Shown here: positions 33,282 to 45,238 of the stretch, one piece after another | Position numbering within the stretch: position 1 is the stretch's first letter | How the letters are laid out: the number at the start of each line of letters is the position of its first letter | Origin: Falciphora oryzae | Lineage: Eukaryota; Ascomycota; Sordariomycetes; Magnaporthales; Magnaporthaceae | Direction of reading: 5' to 3' | NCBI GenBank assembly: GCA_000733355.1 | Contig: JNVV01000003.1 | Location: 620,001 to 684,000 of the forward strand | DNA length: 64,000 nt | Notes under the pieces: generated by a model | Seen by the model: the letters and a program-made list of their open reading frames with translations, nothing else | The model's database searches: none | What the model was told of the DNA's origin: nothing | Program-made: the position numbers and the translations under genes

Positions 33282-34959
33282 TTAGATGTCATGACCACAT
33301 CCCATGTGAGTCTCGCCCATAGCCTGCAGGTCCTCCAGCTGCATGAAGGTGGGCAGCAGGCTCCTCTTCCTGACCTCGGCCAGCTTGGCCTCGTCCACCA
33401 CGGTCTTGGGGATCAGCGAGGTGCCGTTGAGCGAGAGGGCGGTGAGCTGGTGCGCGGCGGCGCGCGCGTTGAGGAGCAGGAGCTCCGGCTGGATGTTGGT
33501 GATGTTGTCGCACGCCTGGTGGTAGCACGGATCCTCGGTGGGCAGGATGCCGGTCTGCAGGAAGCCGAAGGGCTTGTTCAGGATCTGCCAGAAGGATGCG
33601 TAGTCTGAGCCGTTCGTCAGGACACGAGGGGTGACCTGGACGCCCTGCGTCGCGAAGTGGTCCAGGTAGGTCTGCTGAATGACCTCGGACCCCTTCGGGG
33701 CGACGCTGCCGAACTCGCGGCCGTCGTTGTCTGACACGCCAATCCGTCCACGAGCTTGCATATCGAAGTTCTGAATTTACCCATGTCAATTTTGCGTCCT
33801 GTGGTAGTTGTCTTATGATGGAGAGACTGGAGGAGCGAGGAAGTGTTACTGCGCTTACCAGGTAGGCCAGGATCTTGTTGATCTCGGCAGCCTCGAGAGA
33901 GTTGCAGTAGTGCTTGGATCCGACAAGGCCGTTCTCCTCAGCGGCCCACCAGGCAAACCGCACCTTGTTCTTAGCCTTGTACTTGGTAAAGGCGTGGAAA
34001 AGCTCAATCAGCAGCGAGGATCCAGAAGCTGTAGTTATTGTGGTTTATGTTAGCCGCCAGTCGCCTTGCAACAATCAGCGCAAATGTATGACGGAAAAGG
34101 GAGAGAACTTTCCGTCATCATTGATGCCAGGTCCAGCTTGCACGCTATCGTGGTGAGCACCCAGGACGATGACGTTGTTGGGGTCGCCATCCTCGGTCTC
34201 GACGAAGATGTTGTGGGTCTTGCGGTTCTCGAGGAGCTGCGTCTGCTGGAAGTGGACCGAGACGGTCTCCCCGGCCTGGATGCGCGCCTTGGCCGCCAGG
34301 CCGTCGACGCGGTTGATGAAGCCAGCAGGCTTGAACCCGCTCGACGGGGCGCTCAGCGAGCCGGCGGTAACCTTGGTCTCGACGTCGCTGTAGACAATGA
34401 CAGCGGCAGCGCCGGCCTTGGATGCCGGCAGGACGCGGCCCGCGAGAGTACCTCCGGTCGGGCAGCGGAAGCGGTCAATGAGCACAATCTTGCCGGTCAC
34501 GTCCAGTCCGCTGTAGTTGGCCAGGTCACAGCCTGCAGCGCCCTCGGGTCCCAGGACAAGGTCTGCCGTGATGCCCTCCTCGCTGGTCGAAGGGCTGTAG
34601 GTCAGGCCATACACGTACGTGTCGGCGCCGGCGATGGAGAGCTTGATGGAGGTGACGAGGTTGAAGGGCGCCTCGAACTCCTGCTTCCAGGCCTTGGTGC
34701 CGGGGACGTTGGAGACGCGGTCGAAGATGTAGTCGACCGTCGCCTTGTTGCCGGGCAAGCCAAAGGCACGGTTGCCGCCGTTGGCGTAGGCGAGGTCGTT
34801 GAGCACCTGCAGGTTCTTCATCAGGTTGTCGATCGTGATGTCGGCCTGCAGCTTGGCCGAGTCGACCTTGGGCTTGCGGGCCTTCTGTCCCGCAACGGCG
34901 GCTGCCAGCGACAGCAGCGCGGCCGCGGCCGAAGCCGTCCTCCTGTTTCCGAACCTCAT
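33282..34959 (-). CDS. Secreted M28 aminopeptidase with a PA domain
   Basis: Three exons (34959-34113, 34028-33859, 33770-33282) give 501 residues. A signal peptide (about 1-24) is followed by the N-terminal region and a PA domain (near 140-230). The M28 metal-binding motifs come next: LGAHHDSV, GINDDASG (across intron 1), EENGLVGS (E-E) and NGSDYASFW, then DPCYHQACDN with the last His ligand and a conserved disulphide pair. It should remove N-terminal residues from peptides outside the cell or in the vacuole. Intron 1 lacks a usable GT: the donor position reads GAAAGT where GTAAGT is expected, and no canonical alternative keeps the frame. Intron 2 is GTAAGC to TTCAG. The family assignment is firm. 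Confidence 0.85.
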
Positions 34960-36411
34960 TTTTGCCAGCTCGGCGCGTCCTGGTTGACGGTCAAAGGCTG
35001 GAAGAGGGAGCTGAGCCGGTTCCTCTCGGGGTTGATGGGAGGGTGTAGGGCCACACGGGGGAGAAGCGGCTAAAGGGGCGGAGAAGGAGAGGCGGCTGGA
35101 CGCGTCATTTTGCGACAGGCCGGCCGCATATTAAATAGATGCGCCGTCAGCGTTCCACTGCAGCTTCTGACGGTGAGGGCGGAAAAAGAGGCTGGCAGGA
35201 CCTGCTCCGGGGGCGGGCGCCTCCCGGTCGCCGAGAGCCGAGGATGCGGATCTCATGTCGCATCGGGAAGGTCGACGTCGCCGGAGCCACAGTGTTGGAG
35301 ATGCCAAGAAGGCCCATGGCCAGAATAGGATGCTCGCTGTGCCAGCAAACCCCACCTTTGCCAGCCCCAGCCCGCGATAAGGCGGCCGGTTGAAGGGCGG
35401 TTTCCTTGGTGATGAGCATTCTTTTCCCGAGTAGCATGGTCGACATTGGCAAGGCTTTTGCGTTTGCGAGATGCATGGAAGTGCCTGTATTTAGGTTTGA
35501 CGCGCAGATTAACATAACAGGGTTCGCACACGTGCTTCAATTAGCGGCATGGCGAGTTGGGGCTCTGGATTAATTTAATCTGGGGTCTCCAGATATCATG
35601 CTGGCCAGCGCCGGTCAATGCTCAGGGTGACCCCTGTGTTGGTCCTGGGAACACTTGGCTTCATTGCTTGATTTCTCGGACGATCGAGCCCGACACTCGA
35701 GCCGCCGATGACCTCGATGGCGAGCAACGATAGGACTGCTGGTAATGGTTACGAAGAGTCGTTTTCTTGCTTGCTGTATCCCAACGGCCGGGGCAGCGCG
35801 CGAAAGGCAAGTTCGGGACGTCGTCGAGCGGCTGAAATTAGCTCAATCCCCATGTGCACACCTGTCTGTCCTAGGACCCTCTTCTATCTTGCGCGGTCGC
35901 CGCAGCCTTACCTCCATTTCCCACAACATGGACAAAAGCCTTGGCGAGAATTGAGGTGACGACTGCTGATTAGTTTTTGTGTGCCGTTTGGTCGTGCCCA
36001 CAGCAGACTGGAAGTTCGCCATCCCCGACCAGGAGACGACGTCCGCCCGCGCCGTCTCCAAGACGGTTCCAGATTTGATAAAACCGACCTGCTTGTAAAA
36101 AGGAATGGAGGGAGTTTTGCTGGACTCTTCGGGTTGACCATGTGCGTTGCCGACGTTTTCACGCAAACTCCAGCATGCTGCAAAAGAGTTGGAAAAAAAA
36201 GGTAGGGATTTATTATTCCTAATTGCCCCAATCGATCTATCCCCCAAGAAGAAGAGAGTTCACTGGTATAGGCTACCAGTGCAAATTACAACCACCGTTG
36301 AAGTCCAAACACACACGCGTCCCTCCCAATCAGCATCCTTCTCTCCTGCGTTTGTGCCGCGGCGCATTGTGCATGGGGCCATGCGTGCGCCGCTCCACGT
36401 GTTCAGCGGGC
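34960..36411. other. Intergenic, no supported gene
   Basis: About 1.45 kb containing the aminopeptidase promoter and the 3' side of the secreted-protein gene. Short frames on both strands show no domain. No repeat was seen. Confidence 0.45.
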
Positions 36412-37296
36412 TTATCTGAACGCTCCCTGGCCGTGACAGCGGGTAAGGCTGCCGCCGGCCCTCGGGGCGGCCTTGATGCAGGCGCTGATGTAGCCCGAAA
36501 CCCAGCGGTGACCCTCGTACTGGCCCTCCTCGTGGGAGTCGGCCATCCAGGTGCCCGTCTGGACCAGAGAGCCGGGGCAGCCGCGGAAGGTGCGGCCGTA
36601 CCGGCGGTTCGTCCACGGCTGCGTTGTCCAGGTGCCGGCCTCGCCACGGAAAATGGTGGTGGTGTAGCGGGTGCCGCCCGAGGTCGACCAGGTGCGCGAG
36701 TAGTTGATGCCAAAGGTCGAGCTGAGCCGGTCCTTGATGAACCCGAGCTCGAGGCCGGCAGAGACCTGGATCGAGTTGCTGACAGACCAGCCGGACTCTA
36801 TGCTGCACTGGATGCCCGCCCTGCCGGCGCCGACGACGACAGGTGACATCTGCACGTCCCAGTCCTGGAAGCGCTCCCGCCGGTCCTCGACTATGGACGT
36901 GGTGTACTGGCACGAGGCCTGGCGGGCCTGGAGGCCGGGCGCCGACAGGTTGGCGATGGCCTCGGGGTCGGGCTTGAAGTTGAGCCACTCGGTGTCGACC
37001 GGGGGCGGCTGGAGGGCGATGCCTTCCGCCTTGAGGTACTCGTGCAGAGCAGTCTCATTGACAATCTCGTCTGCAAGTCATGCGTCCAGGTTCAGTTCTT
37101 CTGCCTTCTGCGTGTTTGGCACTCTCCGTCTCTGGCCGGAGTGAAAACTGGGCGGCGGCCTAATTTACTCACGTTGATCCCCCTTGATGAGGACGTAATC
37201 TCCACGCTGCAGCTGGACGGCCGGCTCGTTCTCGGGGGTGGGCGCCGCAATGGCAACAGCCGCAAGGGCGAAAGCGAGGACGCTGGAGGACTTCAT
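36412..37296 (-). CDS. Secreted protein of unknown function, effector-like
   Basis: Two exons (37296-37173 and 37070-36412) give 260 residues. A signal peptide (about 1-18, ending APTP) is followed by a charged propeptide-like stretch. The mature region is beta-prone and rich in Ser, Thr, Gly and Trp (SIQVSAGLELGFI, INYSRTWSTSGGTRY, GTWTTQPW), with five cysteines. The style resembles secreted proteins annotated in plant-associated fungi as effector-like, but I cannot name a domain. The intron has a strong GTGAGT donor and TTGCAG acceptor. A TATA element lies about 100 bp upstream. The alternating Ser/Thr pattern also fits a beta-rich lectin- or pore-forming-like fold, which is speculation. 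Confidence 0.75.
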
Positions 37297-38355
37297 CTTG
37301 GAAAGGGGGAGCAGAAAGTAGCCTGGATGGATTGCCTGAGGGAGGGGTGGTGTCCGGGAAAGAAAGACCAGCAAGATTTGAGGATTGTCGGGGGCTTTAT
37401 AACTCCCGACGAAGCATTGCCTCTGTAGAAGTCGTGACTCGGGACGGACTATTAAGTCCCGTCGTTGCCGGCTTCTCGCCGTGGGCTCGGCTGGTTGAGC
37501 AGACACGAGAGGAGAGGCTCCGAAAATGGAGGGATATTTTCCCGCATCTTGCCCCTATCCGGACACCGAGACCACGAGCGAGTCGTGTTATCGCGTGGGC
37601 TTCAAATCATCGCAACAGTTTTGAGGGGCTGGATGGATTAACCGAAACTCCACGTTGTCGGCGTCATGCAGAGGGCGTTGAAAGAATATGGGGGCTCTAG
37701 CGGGCCCCGGCTGCCAGCGTGTGCGGCTCCCCGGGGCGCGGGTTATTTGTCTCCGGGCGCGTCGTCCCCCTTCCTTACTCGACCGGACCCAACGTGCTCG
37801 CTGGCAGCATGTTTGGCGGCCTGTCTTGGACCGACCCTATATGCTAGGAACTATGTAGATGCTCACCAGAACCCACCGCACCCCTGGAGCCCCGCAGATG
37901 GCGTTGGATGCGCTGCCGTGGGTGGATATTCCGAAAGCTGGGGAAGCGGAAAATTTTGCGGAGACGGTCAACTGGCCGGGCGTGATGGAGACTTCGTCCC
38001 ATTCGTGGACTTCATGTCCCGTCCCTGAAAGTCAGGAGATGGCCATGCGGAACAGGTGGCAAGGGGCCTCACAGGGCACCACTTGTCAGGCGACAGCATC
38101 AATCGCGAGATAGGACTGAAGGAAGGCAGACACTGCGAGCTTAGGCCGGATTGGGCCACCGAAGCGTCCCAAGTGTCCGAAATGTCTTGCAATCCCCTCG
38201 TTACTCCCATCTTCCCATATTGCACCGCTACCTATTTATCCTCGACTGCACCTCTCGACTTGGCTTCTGGTTTCCCGTTCCTCGGCACCACCGATCCTCA
38301 ACCGACACCTCCCGGCTCCTGAAAAAAAAAGAAAAGCGTCAACTGAACCGGCATC
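37297..38355. other. Divergent promoter region of two secreted-protein genes
   Basis: About 1.06 kb between two outward-facing genes for secreted proteins. A TATTTAT element near 38230 lies about 125 bp before the right-hand gene; the left-hand TATA box is listed separately. No gene is supported. Confidence 0.45.
37396..37401 (-). promoter_or_regulatory. TATA box of the secreted-protein gene
   Basis: TATAAA on the minus strand, 100 bp upstream of the start at 37296, a normal spacing for an inducible fungal promoter. Confidence 0.5.
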
Positions 38356-38962
38356 ATGCAGCTCTCCTACGCCTCCGTTCTTTTGGCGCTTGCCACCTGG
38401 TTCGTTTACCCATAATCCAGTTCCATTCCCCGCCACCCCCTTCGATGCCTCCGCTGACTTGTCTCGATTTCTCTTGTGTCCCCAGTGCCGTCGCCAAGCT
38501 GCACAGCGCCGCCGTCTGCGTGACCAAGCGGAGCACCTCGCCGTTTGGCGGCACCCCCTTCAGTCCGAGCTACAGCTGGGTGAAGACCTACGAGATCCTG
38601 CCCGCCGCAACCAGGTGCGCGTGCGACCACTACAGGGCTCGCAACACGGGCAACAAGAAGTGGGACAAGTGCCCCGACTGTACTTTTGTATGTTTGCCCA
38701 CCCTTTCCCCAAAAAGTCCGCGTCCAACATCGCCCCGTGCTTTTTTTTTCTCCCTCCTAACGATCGCCCACTCGGTAGGACGGCATAGGATGCAACTCCA
38801 AGGACTGGCATATTGGTGGTGATGAGGTAAGGCAACGTTTTGTTTCTTTTTCCGTCGGCGATCGGTTTGTGACGCTGGTTGATAATTAACCACACGACTG
38901 CCCTTTAGTTTACGTACTACTGTGAGCAGAAGTGCGGTGCTCAGGGCGCAGAGGCGAACTAG
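38356..38962 (+). CDS. Small cysteine-rich secreted protein, effector candidate
   Basis: Four exons (38356-38399, 38486-38687, 38779-38826, 38909-38962) give 115 residues. The N-terminal signal peptide is split by intron 1. The mature part has eight cysteines (VCV, RCAC, KCPDC, GCN, YYC, KCG), with a short Thr/Ser/Tyr-rich stretch between the first two. Four exons for 115 codons is dense, and each junction is supported by standard GT-AG sites and by the regular cysteine spacing it restores. Small, cysteine-rich and secreted is the usual profile of fungal effectors or antimicrobial proteins. No known family was recognised. Confidence 0.8.
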
Positions 38963-41153
38963 CCACCTAGCCGGGCAGCAAGCAGCGGAGAGGCACGCTA
39001 TCGGAGGTGGATGTTGGATGTGGTGGACGAGTCAGCCGTGGAAAAGATGCGTACCTGCATACGTCAATTAGGCCTGGGTGGGTCTGCTCCCAGCCGGGTG
39101 GGACGGCGTCTAGGTCGGTCTACCGGCTGAACAAGACGTAGAAATTTCCCCGCGCTAAGATCTCGTACGGTGGGCCCTTTCATTTTGAGTCTCGTTGTGG
39201 AAGGAGGCGAAATTCTTTTTGATAAGCCGGAAGCGGTAGAGGCTTGTTAAACGCGCCAACTACATTAGGAGTTTTAATATATAAATATACATTTATTTCC
39301 GTAGCGACCTAAAAATAACACTGACTGTGGTGCACTGGATTTTATATGGGTTTGTCGGCGTTTTTTTTTTTTTCGGTCGACGTGGGCATGTCCACTCTAC
39401 CAGGGACCAAACAAAAAGGGGAAAACAGAAGATAAAAAGCTTGTTGTTCGGCTACGTAATACTTGTTGTGGGGTTCTGAGCCTCCCAGCTTTTGTGGGGC
39501 GAGCAGGTCAATTGCCCAGTTCTCGGGCAATCCCAGCCTCAAACTGCCCGCCACTATGCACAGGTTTTCACCTCGCGGCGACAGACGGAACCAAGACTCG
39601 ATCAATAGGTTTCTAAGAGTGACCACCGCTTTTCCTTCAGCGCGTTCATCTCTTATATGCGATTCGGTGGATTGGTCGTGACTGAGCGCCTATCGATGCC
39701 ACCCTCCGGGCACCGAGGTGCAGGCCCGTCTCCGCGGACAGCGACGCGTCGATGCGTCGGCGCCTCAGGCCGGTCACCGGCGCGCCGATGAGCGCCCACG
39801 CCGCCTCTCGCCCCCGCCTCCCCGGGCTTCGGCTGGAGCGGCATGGGTGGGGGTCGCCGTTTCTATCCTACCGGCTGTCCGACTTTTGCATGGCTTCTTT
39901 TGAACTCTTCTTCTCTCGGTCTTTTTGTTCGCCTCCGTCGACTTGGGGCTAGTCTCGCCGTTCGATCTTGGAACCACCTACCATCACACCTTTTAACGGC
40001 CATCTCGGCAATTATCGAGAGCTATTGAAAATGCAGTTCATCAATTTCGGCGTTGTTACTCCACTGGGCACCGACGAGCTTTCCGCGTTTGGCTCCCGGA
40101 CGCCATGCGTCTTCCACTCTTCTCTCCAAAGCGAAGTCGCCAGCGGGTGAGCTGGCATGAATCTTATGGGCAGGCCTAACATGGCACGTGTAACGCGTCA
40201 TTCATATCCAGCATTTTGCGAGCAGGAAGGCCCACAGCTGCCCTATGAGAATGGTCTTGGTTAGGAGTCGACACGACATCCCCTTTCCAAAGGCTTCTTG
40301 TTCCAGCGAACGAGATACGCCATGGTTTCATTCGAATTGCTAAGCACACAACCCAGATTAAACGGCTCTTGTGGCAACCCCCACGAACCATTGAACAGTC
40401 TGGGCGAGGGGGGTTCTCGTCATCTCGCACGCACGGCGTTCTCACCGTGTGAACCTGCGCAGTACTCGCTGAGGTATCGAGTAATACTGAGCCCTTTCTG
40501 CTCGAAGAGCCCGGGAGTCGTGGTTTCGCTGTGTGGATCGCTGCGCTAACGGTCCATTTCCAGTGGAGGACCGTTGCATACAAATGGCGAGCACGCAGCA
40601 CTGAGCCAACGCCATCTGGAGTGGTGATGACGCCATCTGATAAGGTCGCCTAACCCAACGCAGCTCAGAGCAAACAGACCAACAAATAGGCCCTTGAACA
40701 AGTGTTAAAGGGGAGTAACGCCTGGTGCGGAGTCGCGAGCGGGGATAAAGAATTAACAGAGCGACGCTGGAGCAGTTGGTCCCTGATCGATGGCCGTGGC
40801 CGATGTTGCCATGGTGGGGAAGGGATTCGCAACATCAACGGGAGGACCTGGGATGCATCTCGATGCGTGACCTCCACTTTCGCGAGCAAGGTCTCCGAAT
40901 CTCGAACTTTTTCTTGCTGCTCGGTGCTTTTTGCCGTAGGGGGCCGGTGGCCGGCCTCTCGGCATAAATAGGTACCCATCCATTGTCTTGTACGTTGTTC
41001 CGAAGGCGAACTTCTTGGTTTCAATGTGGTGGTGACGCGAGCCGTCTTCCTGCCACGCGAGCGATAACACCTCGGCAAGGGCGTCTTGTTTGCCAACTGT
41101 CATTGACCTCGCAGAACGAAACGGAAGCCCGAGAAGACCACCGGAGCCACGCG
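38963..41153. other. Intergenic, no supported gene
   Basis: About 2.2 kb. An AT-rich patch lies near 39240-39350 and a T run near 39360. A CATAAATA element near 40964, about 190 bp before the transporter start, is a weak TATA candidate. Open frames lack domains. Confidence 0.45.
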
Positions 41154-42899
41154 ATGCCACCAGCTCCAGCCGACAAGACGCCCCCTGGCGAGGGAGAAAA
41201 AGTCCCCGACAAGGATGCCACCTACTCCGCCGGCCCGGGGAGCACCCAGTCCCGCGAGGACGTAGCAGCCGGGAGCGACAGCAGCGCGTACGGCTCATCG
41301 GATGAGCACCCCTTCAGCGACCCAGAGGTTGCGGCTCGCTGGCGCGACGTCTATGAGAAGGCCCAGTACGAAAACAGACACCGCTTCGATCCGAGCTACA
41401 AATGGACTGCCGAGGAGGAGAAGAAGGTAGTTCGCAAGATCGATCGTCGTATTATGGTGTGGGCATGGGTCATGTTCTGCGCGCTTGATCTTCATCGTCG
41501 CAACATCAACCGCGCCATATCGGATAACATGCTGCCAGAGATTGGTAAGTCGGCCTGCCTGTCCCGCATCTCAAAACTGGGCAAGGGCTAACATTTTGTG
41601 TGTCTAGGCATGAACACAAACGACTTCAACTACGGACAGACCATTTTTCTGGCCTCATTTCTCGCCGCTGAATTGCCTAGTGGTCTTATCAGCAAGAGGC
41701 TCGGCGCTGACCGCTGGATACCTACAATCATGCTCGGGTGGTCTATCGTGGCCGGCTCCCAGGCTTTCATCCACAACCGAGCCAGCTTTTACGCCATCAA
41801 GGTTCTCCTGGGGCTGCTGATGGGTGGTTTCATCCCGGATATTGTGCTGTGGCTCACATACTTCTACACATCTAACGAATTGCCCACCCGCCTGGCATGG
41901 TTCTGGACCGCTCTCAGCACCGTCCAGATCGTCAGCTCCTTCCTGGCGGCGGGTATCCTACAGATGCGAGGCATCTTGGGATGGTCGGGGTGGCGCTGGC
42001 TCTTTCTCATCGAGGCAAGCATCACCATCTTCATCGGCCTCTTCTCCTGGGTATTGATGCCGCCTGGACCCACGCAAACACGCAACTGGTTCCGTGGCAA
42101 GGATGGCTGGTTCACGGAGCACGAGGAAAACATCATGGTCAACCGGCTCCTGCGCGACGATCCGTCAAAGGGCGATATGAACAACCGCCAGGGCGTTGGG
42201 CTGTCCCTGCTGTGGAAAGCTATCAAAGACTGGGAGCAATGGCCGCTTTACTTCATCGGCCTTACGACTTACATCCCGCCGGCCCCTCCGAACACATACC
42301 TCTCCTTCATCCTCCGACAGCTGGGCTTCTCCGTCTTCGAGGCGAACCTGCTCGCCATCCCGTCGCAGTTCCTGTTCGCCGTCCAGCTGCTGATCGTCAC
42401 CTGGGTGTCCAAGAAGTTCCAGGAGCGTGCCATCGTGGCCTCGGCCTCCAACGTTTGGTTCCTCCCCTGGCTCATCGCCCTGGTCACCATACCCGCCAGC
42501 GCCTCCGCCTGGGTCCGGTACGCGATCCTAACGGGCATGCTGTCGTACCCATACTGCCACGCGATCCTGGTGGCCTGGAACGCGCGCAATAGCAACAGCG
42601 TGCGCACCCGGGCCGTTTCGGCGGCGCTGTATAACATGTTTGTGCAGAGCGGCAACATCATTGCCACAAACATCTACAGGGACGACGACAAGCCGCTGTA
42701 CATCAGGGGAAACAAGATCCTGCTGGGCATCACCTGCTTCAACATCGTGCTCTTTTACCTCGTCAAGGCCTTCTACATCTGGCGCAACCGCGTGCGCGAC
42801 GTCAAGTGGGACGCGATGACGCCGCAGGAGAAGCAGCACTATCAGCTCACGACGACGGACGAGGGGATGAAAAGGCTGGACTTTCGCTTTGTTCATTAG
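41154..42899 (+). CDS. MFS permease, Dal5/Tna1-like anion:cation symporter family
   Basis: Two exons (41154-41544 and 41608-42899) give 560 residues. A polar N-terminus of about 110 residues leads to helix 1 (IMVWAWVMFCALDLHRRNINRAI) and a second helix with GQTIFLASFLAAELPSGLI. These are typical of the fungal allantoate/nicotinate/vitamin permeases (Dal5, Tna1, Seo1). The central loop (GKDGWFTEHEENIMVNRLLRDDPSKGDM) is the family hallmark, where the x-x-E-E-x-x-x-x-x-x-R pattern recurs. About 12 hydrophobic helices are visible. Proton-coupled uptake of an organic anion or vitamin at the plasma membrane is inferred; the exact substrate is unknown. The intron (GTAAGT, GGCTAAC branch, TAG) is 63 nt. 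Confidence 0.88.
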
Positions 42900-43101
42900 G
42901 ACAATGGGTCAGCGAACTGTCCCGTCCACGGTGGCAGCGGGTGCAGACAAGACATGAAGGACTGCCAACAGTGTTGGCAATCAATGCTGAATATTCGCTG
43001 CGCTGCTACGGGAATTGTGGCTAAATAAATATTTTTGCTGAAGGCGTTTAGGACTAACACCCGGCTACATGAAGCAATCTATCTGATAATTAGACATTAA
43101 G

Positions 43102-45096
43102 CTAGCTGTCCCCGTTCACCCTCACCATCTTGACCTGATAAGCCGGCATCTCCAGACTCTTGGACAGGACCGTGCTCGCGTCGCCCCCCTTCCCAGTGTT
43201 GAACACAAAGCTGTCGAGCGCCCGCAGCCCGTAGACATCCCTGTCGGTGCTCGCCCAGGTGACACACCTGTTCTGGGGCCAGGGGAAGAGCGCGTCGTCT
43301 TCAGCCACCTTCTCCGGGGTGCCGACGCTGTATACGCCCCTCCAGGCCTGCCTCTCCGCCGTCGCGAGCCCGGCCGCGGGGTACAGCCGGAGCCGTGTGG
43401 GCGGCAGCTCCGCCGCCGGGGGGCTCGGCCCGAGGTTGCGCATGGCCGGGTAGGTGGCGATGACGTCGACGCCGCGCACGACTAGCTTCGAAACCTTGAT
43501 TCCCGGCCCGGCGTCGGCGTCGGCGACCTCGAGCACGGCCGTCGAATTGGTGGCCTCGTCGTGGTAAGTGCCCGCGTATGCGACCCGGGCCTGGTCCTTG
43601 CCGGCCTGCTCCAGCGCCGGCAGCAGCGTCCTGACGGCGGCGGCCTGGATCAGCGGGACGGCGGTCGACATGCCCTTCTCGGCCGCGTCGCCGCCGAGCA
43701 TGACGGTGAGGACGAGGCCGTAGTCGGGGATCATGGCTAGCGTGGAGCGGTAGTTGAACAGGTCGCCGCCCTTAGTGATGATCTCGACCGAGCGCTGGTC
43801 GCGCGTGACGTTGGTGGCCCGGAAGATCTCCCAAGGCGCGCCGAGCTGCGTGCCCAGCGAGGCCGTGTTGGTCATGGGTTTGAGCCACTTGCGCGTCGCG
43901 GCCGGGGAGAGGATCTTGTTGGATAGGATGGCGTCGCCGAACTTGAGCATGTTGTTGGGTGTCGAGTAGAACCCGCCGGCTCTGTGCCACGGTGTTAGTT
44001 GTTTGGCTCCTGATGGGACGGCCACGGGGTCGCCCTGGGGAGTCTGTTACTTACGCCGTCTCGAACCCGATGTCAGTGCTCCACCAAGTGTCGTTCAACG
44101 GGATGACGCCGCGGGAATCGGCCGGCTTTGTCGCGCCCGTGTCGTTCAGCCCCAGGGGTTGCAGAACCTTGTCCTTGAAGAACTCCGGATAGCTCTTGTT
44201 CGTGAGCCGCTCGACGACAAAGCTCAGCAGAGGGCTGCCGATATTGGAGTAGGCCGGGGCCAAGAAAGGGGCAAAGACGGGCGCACGATTGCCAAACCCC
44301 CTGAAGAAGTCTGTCTCTTGTGCGTTAGCGAATCATGGCCGCACAGCACCAGGAACAAAAGAAGGCTGCGGGACGTACCCTGCTCCGTGCAGGGTTTGGT
44401 TCCCGGAATACCAGCGCAGCCGGGGTCTGTGATGTTTTTCTTGGGAGGCAGGCCTCGCTGCGCGGCGTTGAATCCTGGGAAGTTTGCAAAGTCGATGGCA
44501 TCTTGATAGTTCGGAGTTTGTGTTAACAAACCCATGTTCACGCACATTCAGGCCAGGAAAAACTTACAGTCGGCACCAATTCCGCTGAGATGAGAGGCAA
44601 GCGCCCCGAGCGTGATCTCATCCCACTCAACCTGGCTGAGGGCATCCTTCGCAGACGCCTGGTCGCCCAAGGCCCGGAGCTCTGGGAGGTACTTGGTCAC
44701 CTTGTCATCGAGGGCGACGCCGTCCAGCTTCAGCAGCGCCAGGACGGGAAAAATCTTGGAGATGCTGCCCAGGCGGTAGATCGAGTTCGCGTCCACCTTC
44801 TTCACGCCCCTGGGATCGAGGGTCGATGGCGTGTGGTGGAGCTCGAACAACGGGCTGCTCTCGTGGATCGACTTGACGGCGACCGAGACGGCAGTCTTGT
44901 CGAGACCGCCGACGATCCGCCCTACAGTGGCCTTGAACTTCTCCAAGGCCTTTTGCACTGCTGGGTGGGATGCGGGCTCCGTGGGGGCCGGCAGGACAGC
45001 GCCCACGATAGGACAGAGGCCATCGATGGCGGCCAGGGCTCCTGATGGGGCAAGGAGGCCTAGGCCCAGGAGCGCAAGGGAGCGCGGGGGCTGCAT
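43102..45096 (-). CDS. Secreted serine beta-lactamase-like hydrolase
   Basis: Four exons (45096-44568, 44501-44379, 44310-44055, 43981-43102) give 595 residues. A signal peptide is at about 1-22. The class C/penicillin-binding fold residues are present: S111-x-x-K114 in GSISK, and Y238-S-N240 in PAYSN, with a Gly-rich segment AGGFYSTPNNML. Fungal members of this family, often annotated as beta-lactamase-type esterases or D-peptidases, hydrolyse esters or lactams; the natural substrate here is unknown. The long C-terminal part is a beta-rich lipocalin-like domain, inferred from pattern only. All junctions restore family motifs, and the introns are 66-73 nt. It is about 200 bp from the 3' end of the permease gene and convergent with it. 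Confidence 0.88.
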
Positions 45097-45231
45097 TGTC
45101 GACCAAGTCTATGTTGCAAATCTACTTTGGCTTGGCTAAGGTGGCGCGAGGGAGGAACGAATGTGCCGGCTGAGCCGTTGGTCGTGATACTCAGTCAGGG
45201 TCCATGGAACCTGGAGATGGTGATGGATTCA

Positions 45232-45238
45232 TTATATA
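45232..45238 (-). promoter_or_regulatory. TATA box of the beta-lactamase-like gene
   Basis: TATATAA on the minus strand about 135 bp upstream of the start at 45096. Spacing is plausible for a fungal core promoter. Confidence 0.4.

Noticed and set aside
34066..35073. 335-codon open frame (+) antisense to the M28 aminopeptidase
   Set aside because: Shadow of GC-rich codons; Val/Gly/Asp-rich composition without any domain.
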